Source: Platanthera guangdongensis (lineage: Eukaryota; Streptophyta; Magnoliopsida; Asparagales; Orchidaceae). From it: a stretch of 64,000 nt of DNA. The notes beneath the pieces are model-generated. The model saw only the letters and a program-made list of their open reading frames with translations. It was not told the origin of the DNA and ran no database searches. Location: assembly GCA_039583875.1 (NCBI GenBank), contig CM077155.1, positions 13,371,046 through 13,435,045 of the forward strand, read 5' to 3'. Each line of letters begins with the position of its first letter. Within the stretch, counting starts at the first letter, position 1. A program made the position numbers and the translations under genes. This document shows, piece by piece, positions 55,237 to 64,000 of the stretch.

Positions 55237-56696
55237 ATGGCGCCCAAGCTCGAGGAGAACGTGAATGAAGGATATGAACTGGTGCGGCATGCGTTTGATG
55301 ACGCAGAACCAGAGATCAAGGATGTGGTAACCCTAGTTGCAAACTCAGGGTTAGCTTTTCTTGTTTCAGAGCCGACAAAGATATGGAAGAAAGAAGTTCT
55401 GGAATTTCTAAATTGCGCATCCCTAGATGAATCCGGACTAAAGATTAAGTCTAGGGTTCATGGAGAAAAGGTGAAGGTCTCACCTAAGAGTTTGAAAAAG
55501 GTACTAAACTTACTAAGGACTAAGGAAGAAGATGAAGTTTCTGCTTCCAAGACCAGAGAAGCTTTAACATGGTGTGGACTGGATTCCAAGATGAAAATTG
55601 GATCAGTATTCAATAGAAAGGGGATGAACAGCCAAGGCAAATTTCTCTCTGAAAGTGTTGGCAAGGTGATCCTGTGCAAGTCTGGAGGACATGACAGGAT
55701 TTCAGCATATATGTTCAGTCTAATGACAAGGTTAATCTTCCAACTAAACACTGATTGGTCTGGAGTATTGTTTGAGAAGATAAAGCTTTACAAGAGGGCA
55801 TAACTGCTGTTACTTCTGCTATTGACAACTCTCAGAAGTTGATAACTGAAAAGCTCCAAAGGTTGAAACCTTTCTTTAAAGATGGAGTAAACTATTTGGA
55901 TGCCCAAATAAGATTTCAAAAGGATGATCTAAGAGATCACATGGAAAGTGAAGTCATAAAGGGGGAGAGGGTGTTAGTCAAAGCCAGCTCTGATCATGCA
56001 AAGTGGATTTCTAATTCTATCAGAGCCACTCTTGGTTATCCTCCTTTATGCGATGATGATAATTTTGCAGAGTATGGGATTCATCCTGCTTATCTTGGAG
56101 GGGAGCAAGCTGAAGTGGCTCAAGTAATATACCCTCCACCAGACTTTGATATGGTACAATCAGATATACAATCCATGTATAGCCCACCTGAGGGAAAGCA
56201 AAATGTCATCATAGAAAAAGTGGTTCAGCCAGTATCTGAGGCTATACAAGAAGCTTTGCAGAAAGAACAAGAAGCCAAATTGTCTAAGAAGAGGTTTAGA
56301 GAGCAAGCTGAACAAAGGCCTGATTTTGAACAGTGGAGCCCCACTTCAAGGAATATTATCTTAACTGCATGGAAGGCTGCCAAAGACAATATTCAAGATA
56401 GAAACAAGTGGTTTTCTGAACTAAAGTGGAGGAAGCATGAGACCAGACAAGAAGCCATTGTGCAGTATAGAAGAAAGGCAAAGATGGGAAAGCTACCTTT
56501 TACTGCCCAGGAGCCTAGCAAGTACTTTCCTAAGCCTTATCATTACTTTGAGAGGCAAAAGATCAAAGCTGAAGAGCTAAAGAAAAAGGATCTTAAAGGC
56601 AAGAAGCCTGCTGCTACTGAAGATGCTGAAGCCCCTGTGCAAGCAAAGATACAGTCTGGGAAGGGCATAGTTATCAAGGAGGCTGAGCAAAAATAG
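55237..56696 (+). pseudogene. R9 extra post-pol ORF (one frameshift)
   Basis: Starts MAPKLEENVNEGYELV. The first frame ends at 55803. A one-base shift around 55780-55800 links it to the second frame, which carries ITAVTSAIDNSQKLITEKLQ and runs to 56696, about 485 residues in total. The first half contains NSGLAFLVSEP and GKVILCKSGG, shared with the R5 extra ORF. The second half has a Pro/Asp-rich part, then Lys/Glu/Gln-rich helices (EAIQEALQKEQEAKLSKK) and a basic tail (ELKKKDLKGKKPA). No signal peptide or membrane segment is seen. I do not recognise a named domain; function unknown. Preceded by its own palindrome array and TATA. Confidence 0.75.
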
Positions 56697-56957
56697 AATA
56701 GAATTATCTTTAGTTTACAGTTGTAATCTTTTGATTTTAAACACTCTGTAAACTTTTGTATAATGTATATGACAAAGTTGTTAGAACAATGTGATGTGTG
56801 AAAAATCTACTACATAATTGTTCTGAGATATATGTGTGTACATGTTTTGTTTAATACATGTTTATGTACTTTCCCTGATTGCATAATCTTGTTTTACATC
56901 ATACTGTGATTTTGTTATGTATGGTGTATATCATTGACTAAGGGTTATGACTTCTCC
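56697..56957 (+). other. R9 3' untranslated region
   Basis: Non-coding, AT-rich, between the extra ORF stop and the polypurine tract. No array and no gene are seen. Confidence 0.7.
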
Positions 56958-56970
56958 AAATAGGGGGAGA
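56958..56970 (+). other. R9 polypurine tract
   Basis: AAATAGGGGGAGA, ending one base before the 3' LTR. Confidence 0.88.
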
Positions 56971-57117
56971 TTGTTGGGTACATTGGATTAAATGTACTTG
57001 ATTTGAAGAAGCCTCACCCTACTCAATGATATACATCAAAATGTATTTTGATGTATTTTGAGTTGCCTTATGCAGGTTAAGTATTTGCAGGGAAAGATGA
57101 AAATTTTCTAAGTCCAT

Positions 57118-57993
57118 GTGTCGACACCCAGAAGAAAAGTGTCGACACTTAAGAAGACTTGTGTCGACACCCAGGTAAGCAGTGTCGACACTTGCAGTAA
57201 TTGTGTCGACATCAGGGATGCAGAGTCGACACCAGACAGAAAGTGTCGACACATGAAGGCTGTGTCGACACTCAATGAAGAAAAGTCCAGTGAAGCTGTG
57301 TCGACACTTAGAAGCAGTGTCGACACCCAGAGGAACTGTGTCTACATCAGAAAGTGTCGACACTTGGAGGTTGTGTCGACACTCAGCAAATTTCAACAGA
57401 GTCTAAGTATAAGTGTCGACATAATAAAGAATGTGTCGACACTCAGCAGAAGACTCAACACATGAAGAAGGTGTCGACACAATGTAGAATGTGTCGACAC
57501 ACAGCAGAAGACTCAATACATGAAGAAAGTGTCGACACTAGGAGGCTGTGTCGAAACTCTGCAAAGTTCAACAAAATTCTAAGTACAAGTGTCGACATAA
57601 AGGAGATGTGTCGACACTCAGCCAAAGTCTCAACAGAAGAAGAATGTGTCGACACTATGAGCTGTGTCGACACTCAGCAAGTATCAACACAGAAGGTAAG
57701 TGTCGACACCAAGAAGATGTGTCGACACTAAACAAGTTCAACACAAGAAGATGTGTCGACACAAAGGAGTTGTGTCGACACTTACAAGAATTCAACTAAG
57801 TACTGAAGAACAAGAAGTTGTGTCGACACACAATTTCAGTGTCGACACATGATGAAGAAGCTGTGTCGAGACATAAATTCTACAACACAAGGAGTTGTGT
57901 CGACACCTTGAAGGCTAGTGTCGACACTTAGTATACTTGTGTCGACACTTGGTCTATAAGTGTCGACACTTAAAGACAGATTGTCTCGACACT
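57118..57993. repeat. R9 palindrome array in 3' LTR
   Basis: Collinear copy of 47536-48412 with a few substitutions. Some copies that are imperfect in the 5' LTR are perfect here, and the reverse. Confidence 0.94.
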
Positions 57994-58126
57994 TTCAGAC
58001 AGTTACAGATATTTCAAGAACTGACTGGATGACTTGACAGCTGCCATTCCAGCCGGTCTACTGCACCTGTCAGAGATGTCAGTAAGCTGTTAGGAACCGG
58101 ATCAGCCGGTCACCATGAAGAAGGCC

Positions 58127-58134
58127 TATAAATA
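58127..58134 (+). promoter_or_regulatory. R9 3' LTR TATA box
   Basis: TATAAATA, the counterpart of 48545-48552. It could drive read-out into R4. Confidence 0.7.
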
Positions 58135-58999
58135 GGCTTATTCTGTCAACAGAAAAAGGGTCTAAGAGATTAACAACAAGCGATCAACAATCAAAGAAGA
58201 AGATCTAGCTATTCATTGAAGAATTAAGTGAAGATCTAAGAAGTTGGAGAGAGAGAGAGCTCCTTCCAAGAAGACAGTCGTTGGAACCAGGCTGTGAAGA
58301 AGGGTTCAGACCTAGTTCTGAATCTTAAGTTGCAGTGATTGAAGATCAGCTGCAGAGAATCAATCCTATTGTGTTCTACATTCAAGAAGCTTTGAAGAAA
58401 GCCAAGTGAGGTTGATCTCAGCAGAGTTCATTCAAGAACTCATCAAGAACCTGTCAACTCATATCTCTTTTTCTGAGTTTTAGGTATATTCTTTGTATTC
58501 TAAATTTCTTGTAGGATCCTTAGGGATCTGAGTTGTAAGCCTGCAATTATAAAGGCTGAGTGGTAGGGCTTGTGTGCCTCAGTGTAGGAGATCTATTTCT
58601 CTGAGTGTAGGCCTGTTGTGGCTGAGTGTAGGCCTTATGGCTGAGTGTAGGTCTTTGGAGAAGACTGAGTTGTAGGGCCTTGGACCTGAGCTGTAGGAAC
58701 CTGTTTGGGGTTCTGAGTGCAAGATCTGAGGATCTGAGATAGTGGAGGAGTTTGGCCGAATCTAGTACACTACTAGATAGGCGAAGGGGGAAAGTGGATG
58801 TACCCAAATCTTGGGGAACCACTATATATCTGTGCGTTCACTGTGTGCATGTTTGATTCTGTGATTGCTGATTGATTTCTGTGAAGAAGTAATTATAACT
58901 CTATGATATAATTTGTAATCTGCCTAAAAAGTCTAAAAATATCTAGTCACCTATTCACCCCCCCCCCCCCCTCTAGGTGATTAGGTACAATTTCTTTCA

Positions 59000-59004
59000 G
59001 TTAT
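59000..59004 (+). other. R9 right target-site duplication
   Basis: GTTAT, identical to 47386-47390. Confidence 0.93.
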
Positions 59005-59487
59005 AAAGGCTGAGATTGTAGGATATGCTATAGATCTGAGGTAGGACTCAAGAGTGAATTTGAGTAGTAGGATTCTATTAAGAATCTGAGTTTTGGGTTG
59101 TCCTCCCAGCCTGAGTGGTATGACCTTAGGCTTCAGGTAGGTGATATTCTGATAACTGAGTTATAGGGATTTATGCCCTAGTTTAAGTCTTGGAGGAAAC
59201 GAAGTGCTCCTGCGGGATTGTGTTGTAAGCTCTTAGGAGCCGAGATATTGGAGAAGTGTCTTATCTAACACACTGTTAGAAAAGCGGAGGGATATTGGAT
59301 GTACCCATAAACTGGGGAACCACTATAAATTACTATGTAATCTGGGTGAATATCTTGAAAGCATAAGTAAGTAAACCACCACTCACAGCCCAAACTTGCA
59401 AAAGTTAAAAGAAATACTAAAAACCTGGAAACCTATTACCCCCCCCCCCCCAGGTGGTTTAGCTATCCTTGAAAACAAAGACTTTCA
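59005..59487 (+). repeat. R4 5' LTR, right piece
   Basis: Continues the R4 LTR after R9 with AAAGGCTGAGATTGTAGG, then CTGAG..TAGG repeats and a poly-C tract with AGGTGG, ending AAGACTTTCA. Collinear with 48968-49414 of R9 but diverged. Confidence 0.88.
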
Positions 59488-59489
59488 AG

Positions 59490-59500
59490 TGGTATCGGAG
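59490..59500 (+). other. R4 primer-binding site
   Basis: TGGTATCGGAG, one base different from TGGTATCAGAG, 2 nt after the LTR. Confidence 0.85.
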
Positions 59501-59543
59501 GGAGGTTGCTCAAGAAAGGATTAACAATCGGACTAAATCTCAA

Positions 59544-61992
59544 ATGGAAGCAGTCAGAGTATACTTTTGGCTTCAAGAGAGAACCATAAGGAGCTTGGTT
59601 CCATGAAGCTTCCTATTTACATAAAGGAATGCTTTGGAATCTGGAAGGAGAGGGTCAAACTCTTCATGGAGGCATCTGACCTAATGATCTTTATGACAGT
59701 AAAGACGGACCTTTCATCCCTATAAATGTCTCTGCGTTGGATGCAAGTGTCAAGATACCTAAGAATTATTCAGAAATGGCCAAGGATGAGGTCATTCTTT
59801 CCAACATGGACAAGAGGGCACAAAACATTATTGTTAGTGCCATGGATGACACCACAATTCAGAATCTGGTGCACTTCAAGACAGCAAAAGATATGTGGGA
59901 CACTTTGGTAGTCTATATGAAGGTCACGGAAGAGGTCAGAGATGAGAGAAAGTCCATGCTCAATAAAAAGTATGAGGCTTTCAGGTAGTCCAAGGAAGAG
60001 AGCATAGCCAGCTGCTATGAAAGATTCTTTAGGATAGTCAATGAGCTAAGGACCTATGGTCGGGTCTTCAGTAATTATGAGCTTAATGATAAGTTCCTCA
60101 GGTCTCTAACTAGAGACTGGGATACCAAGATTTGTGCCATCAAGGAAGTGGCAAAGCTGGCAGATACTCCACCAACTCTGTTTGGGAAGCTGTTGTCTCA
60201 TGAAATGCAAATGACTGTCGGGAAGGAGGAGGAGAAAAACAACAAGTCTAATGCCAGAGAAAAGACTGTGGCCTTCGAAGCTGAAGCCACAAAAAGGTGC
60301 AGGGGAAAGACTCATTCTCCACTAAGGAGGGCTGCTGAGTTTGACTCAAAAAGTTCAGAGACATGCATATCATACCACAACATATATGATGAGGAGTTTG
60401 CTAGCTTCTCTAGGTAGTTTATGAAGCTGATGAAGAAGAAGGGGTGGAGGAGAAGACACTCCTCCTCATTTCATCACAAGGAGGACTACCACAGGGTAAA
60501 TATGAAATCCTCCAAGGAGGATAGGTATGGTTCTAAACCTGGTAAACAGATTTCTACTAAAGTGGTTTGTTATTGCTATAACAAACCTTGGCATGTGATT
60601 GCTGACTTCCCAGTCAAAAGAAAGGATGATGGTGAGAAGAAACACCACCACCAAAAGAGCAAGAAGATGAAGTCCTTCATGGCAAAGAAGGAGAAGAGCT
60701 AGTCTAACTCTTCCTCATCAGAATTTGAATAAGAAGAAGCATACATTAAGCTAATGGCAATGTCTGAGGAAGAATCCTGTCAGGATCAGCCTGGTCTAGA
60801 AAAGGTACAATCTCTATCTAGTTCTTCTTTTGAGTCAGATTATGAGACAAGTCCCAACTCTAGTGATTCTTCATCAAGTGATGAATATGGCTCAGAATCT
60901 GAGGAGGATATCAGTCAATTGATTGATAAGTATGGTGAACTTATGTAAGCTTTAGAAAGAAGTAAGCTGTTGGCTAAAAAGCAAGCTCAAGAGATTGCAT
61001 CTCTACATCTACCTACTTCCTAGCATTCTGAATCGGCAACCTTGCTAGAAAAGAAAATCAGGGAAGTTAGACAGCTGAAAAACAAAACTATCATACAGAT
61101 AGGCACCATAAAATACAAGGACAGTCTCATTAGAGATCTAGAAGAGAAACTCCAGAGAGCAAAGAGGATTGTGGCTAGTTTCTCTAAGCCCAATTCTGTG
61201 TTGCCCATTATTTACTCCTCTAAGAGAAAAAGAGGGGTTTAGGCTTCAATGGAAAAAACAAGAGCTGCCACTTTTAAAGGAAAGGGAAAAGCTCCAGTTC
61301 GGCCACCCATTGCCTTTGAAAGGGTAATACTCCCTTCTTACAAGTATGACCGGGACTCTATGTATGGTTATTGGAAGAATGGAAATTCTTCCTAGAAGAA
61401 TACTAGTGTACCTTCTAATGGAAGGAGAAGAGGAGCGAGGATAAGTGACTTCAAGGCATCCCATGAAGAAATTCAAATGGCCCATCATGGACCATTTGTC
61501 ATTGGTGCTCCAGCCCCCACTCTTAAGAATATGGCTACACCCAAAGTTAAGGGCCATCCAAAAAAGACTCTAACAAAGGGTCAGTCTATCAGCAAGCCTG
61601 ATTTGGCTATTTCTGATGCTATCAAGAGCATGTGTTTTGCAAAGAAGACTGCTTCTGATGGCATTCAGAGCAGGCCAAATAAGTCTACTGAAAGACTAAC
61701 CTTTAGTCAGATCCTAGCTGACATGAACCTGAGAAAGGGTGTTGTTGTTCCTTCTGGAAAGAGAGCTGTTGTCAGCACAAATAGCAGACCAGCTCAGAAT
61801 AGAAGGCACAACATTCATGAGTGATGATGCTATTACAAAGTGGGCCACTATGCCATATATTGTTGGCTTAATCAAAGTTTGACAAGAGCTAAAGTCAGTC
61901 TACCAGCCAGAAAAACTGTTGGTGGACATGTTCATTTTCAGACTGACTTGCACCAAGGACCCTCTAAATATTGGATTCCCAAGGTAAAGTAA
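59544..61992 (+). pseudogene. gag: R4 gag (broken)
   Basis: Candidate ATG at 59544; MKLPIYIKECFGIWKERVKL lies after a shift near 59600. Blocks MDKRAQNIIVSAMDD, LTRDWDTKICAIKEVAKLAD and PTLFGKLLSHEMQ match R9 closely. The first knuckle has lost cysteines (CYCYNKPWHVIADF). The second reads CYYKVGHYAIYC. A Lys/Ser-rich C-terminal part runs to a TAA at 61990. Many stops: 59986, 60416, 60700 and others. Not functional. Confidence 0.9.
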
Positions 61993-62009
61993 ATATATTT
62001 TGTAGGTTA

Positions 62010-64000
62010 GTCCAAGTGCCCATACCCCTATATGGTACTTGGACAGTATTTGTTCAAGGTGCATGACTGGAACAAGGAGTTATCTGAAAGAGTTTACTCC
62101 AGTGAAGGATGGATCCAAAGTCATCTTTGGAGGTTTAGACAGAGGAGTCACTAGAGTATATGGTATGATCACTAATGGCCTAGTCACCATCACCAAAGTG
62201 GTTTATTTGGAAGGTTTGCAACATAACCTAATAAGCATAAGCCAGTTATGTGATCTAGGCTATGTCACCTCATTACATAAGGATAAGTGCCAGATTATGA
62301 GGTCAACTGACCAAGAGGTCATCTTGACAGGCAGTAGGAGTGGGAACATATATTGTTTAAATTTTCTATTCTTAGATATAGACTTTCATGTATGACTAGT
62401 TATAGATGAGAAAGCCTCATACTGTGTACAGTGGCACAAGAGGCTAGCTAATATGAATTATAAAACCATTGGCAAGATCTTTAGTGAAGAGCTAGTTAGG
62501 AAAAGTCCTAAGATGAAGTGTACTAAGGAGGGTATCTTCTCTGTATGCCAAAAGGAAAAATAGACCACGACCTCCTTCAAGGGCATTGGAACCAAAGACT
62601 CATTGACGTGCTTATACCTCATGCATATGGACTTGTTTGGACCTATGCCAGTTCATAGTCTTGGTAGAAAAGTCTATAACCTCATGATTATTGATGACTT
62701 TTCCAGATTTTCTTGGGTTTTCTTTCTTAGGAAGAAGTGTGAAACCCCTGATGTATTCAAGACATTTGTCAAGCAAATTCAGACTGAATTTGAAAGTACT
62801 ATAGTCAAAATCAGAACTGACTATGAGACTGAATTTCATTCTGAATGCATGATAAGGTTTTGTGAAGAGCAAGAGATTCACCAAGAATTCTCCTCTTCTA
62901 AAACAACCCAGCAAAATGGGATTGCTGAGGGAAAGAATAGGACTCTCATAGAGGCTAGAATGCCTTGTTGAGTGACACATCTCTCACCGAATACTTCTGG
63001 GCTGAGGCAGTTAATACTACTTGTCATGTCCTTAACACGGCTTCTATCACCAAGAGCCACAAGAAGAATTCCTATGAGATCTTGAAAGGCAGAAAACCAA
63101 ACCATAGTTATTTCAAGATCTTTGGTAGTAAGTGATATGTGCTAAATAATGGAAAGTCCTATGTGACTAAGTTTGCATCCAAGTCCTATGAAGGGATTTT
63201 TGTGGGGTACAACAATCATAGAGAGTCTTATAGGATCTACAACTTGAAAAATCAAGTTGTAGAAGAGTCTATTCATGTTGTGTTTGATGAGACTACAGTG
63301 ATTAACAGTGAGCTGTCAAGCTCCTCTTCTAGTTATGTAGGTACTGAACTGATGATGGACAAGCTGACTATCAAAGAGGATGCTCCATTAGTTTAAAATG
63401 AATCTGACAGAGTGTGCATTCCTGAGGAAGCACAAGGCACACAGGTTGTGGATGATAATGAATTAAGTGATGACAATGAAGATCAGGATGCTGAAGAAAG
63501 ATTGCCTCCAGCAGTTAGGCATCTAAGGGATCATCCAAGACAATAGATCATTGGTGATGTCATCCAAGGAGTAGTGACAAGGAGAAAAATTCTGAATACA
63601 TCCTTGAATTCTAGTTTCCTATCATAGGTTGAGCCCAAGAGATTTAAAGAGCCTAACACTAATCAATTCTGGAATATAGCTATGCAAGAGGAACTGAAAC
63701 AGTTTAAGAGGTGTAAGGTGTGGAAGCTGGTTCCCTTACCGCAAGGACATAATATTATTGGAGGCAAGTGAATCTATAGGAACAAACTTGATGAAAATGG
63801 CATTATAGCTAAGAATAAGGCTAGACTGGTGGCTAAAACATACAAGCAAGAAGAAGGTATTGATTTTTATCAAAACTTTGACCTAGGAGCCAGATTGGAA
63901 GCCATCAAACTTTTCCTTGCATATGCTGCATACCAAGGATTCAAAGTCTACCAGGTGGATGTGAAGTCAGCCTTTCTGAATGGTGACTTAAAGGAAGTGG
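62010..64000 (+). pseudogene. pol: R4 pol (broken, runs off window)
   Basis: Protease motif decayed (YLDSICSRCMTG for LDSGCSRHMTG). Integrase core at 62603-62971 keeps HMDLFGPM, RTDYETEF and NGIAEGKNR. Then a FILNNGKSY-like block (63139), a variable linker, and RT from about 63700 with [18 protein letters not shown] and [16 protein letters not shown] at the edge. Stops include 62395, 62562, 62968, 63136 and 63394. Gives the intact catalytic Asp against which the R9 change is seen. Confidence 0.9.

Larger units (their letters stand above)
47391..58999 (+). mobile_element. R9: near-intact SIRE-like Copia element
   Basis: 11,609 bp, flanked by a perfect duplication GTTAT (47386-47390 and 59000-59004). 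LTRs 47391-49414 (2024 bp) and 56972-58999 (2028 bp) are nearly identical by eye. Order: PBS, gag, pol in the same frame after one stop, palindrome spacer with TATA, extra ORF, polypurine tract. It sits in the R4 LTR. The large gag with two knuckles and an ORF after pol are the layout of SIRE/Maximus Copia elements. Confidence 0.96.
56972..58999 (+). repeat. R9 3' LTR
   Basis: TGTTGGGTAC to TTTCTTTCA. Contains the array (57118-57993), TATA (58127-58134), CTGAGTGTAGG repeats and the poly-C hairpin. Differs from the 5' LTR at scattered bases. Confidence 0.95.
5331..64000 (+). mobile_element. R4: plus-strand Copia element, 5' LTR broken by R5 and R9, runs off window
   Basis: The 5' LTR is in pieces: 5331-7026, 47373-47390 and 59005-59487. 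Joining them gives an LTR of about 2.2 kb that is collinear with the R9 LTR at its start (TGTTGGGT.CATTG), at GGATCCTT..GGATCTGAG, at ATAAAGGCTGAG and at its poly-C end. The primer-binding site is at 59490, gag at 59544-61992, and pol from about 62010 to the window end. Coding parts carry many stops and frameshifts, so R4 is older than R9. The extra ORF and 3' LTR are not in view. Confidence 0.85.

Noticed and set aside
55237..56696. Envelope-like gene after pol
   Set aside because: Position fits the 'env-like' ORF of SIRE elements, but I see no signal peptide, membrane segment or glycosylation-rich ectodomain in R9 or R5.
1..64000. Host protein-coding genes
   Set aside because: Every frame with recognisable motifs belongs to a retroelement; other frames are short or are shadows.

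Overview
The window is plant nuclear DNA made almost entirely of nested LTR retrotransposons. I see no host gene, tRNA, rRNA or CRISPR array. The proteins are plant Ty1/Copia (SIRE-like, with an extra ORF after pol) and Ty3 types (Tat lineage with a second RNase H, and chromoviruses). Primer-binding sites match initiator-Met tRNA in most elements. Introns are short with GT..AG ends, and CpG-rich coding sequence has decayed mainly by C-to-T changes. This fits a large, repeat-rich angiosperm genome; I cannot name the species.

I resolve nine elements, called R1-R9. Layout from left to right: R1, a Ty3-type minus-strand element (leader 1-724, 3-kb LTR 725-3760), sits in the gag of R2. R2 is a minus-strand Copia element (gag 3761-4012, PBS 4342, LTR 4355 to about 5056) that itself lies in the leader of R3 (PBS 5141, LTR from 5153). 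R4, a plus-strand Copia element, starts at 5331 inside the R3 LTR and runs off the right edge. Its 5' LTR is split by two insertions. The first is R5, a minus-strand Copia element (7027-47372). The second is R9, a plus-strand Copia element (47391-58999), only 13 bp further on in the same LTR. R5 is split by R6, a Tat-lineage Ty3 element (10867-31190), and by R8, a chromovirus (36039-44867). R6 is split by R7, another chromovirus (15996-23575). The deepest chain is R3 > R4 > R5 > R6 > R7. Perfect 5-bp target duplications support R7 (cctgc), R8 (ccaca) and R9 (gttat); R5 and R6 have decayed ones.

R9 is the youngest-looking Copia: gag is intact, pol has two nonsense changes plus a lost catalytic Asp in integrase, and the post-pol ORF has one frameshift. 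R6 carries two antisense, intron-containing genes with their own TATA boxes between integrase and 3' LTR, followed by a tandem repeat of about 90-118 bp.

The most striking unexplained structure is a set of family-specific palindrome arrays. R9 has many copies of GTGTCGACAC, R5 of TTTCTCGAGAAA, R4 of GCATTGAGTGA/TCACTCAATGC hairpins, R8 of ACACGGCCGTGT, R2 of a CCGCWGCGG-type motif, and R1 of CACTCAATGC/GCATTGAGTG and TTCGAYGAA motifs. In R4, R5 and R9 the array lies just upstream of the LTR TATA box. In R5 and R9 a second array of the same motif plus a second TATA box precedes the extra post-pol ORF. I read this as a shared regulatory cassette driving both the genomic RNA and a separate extra-ORF transcript, possibly with the extra protein recognising its own family's motif; that last step is inference.
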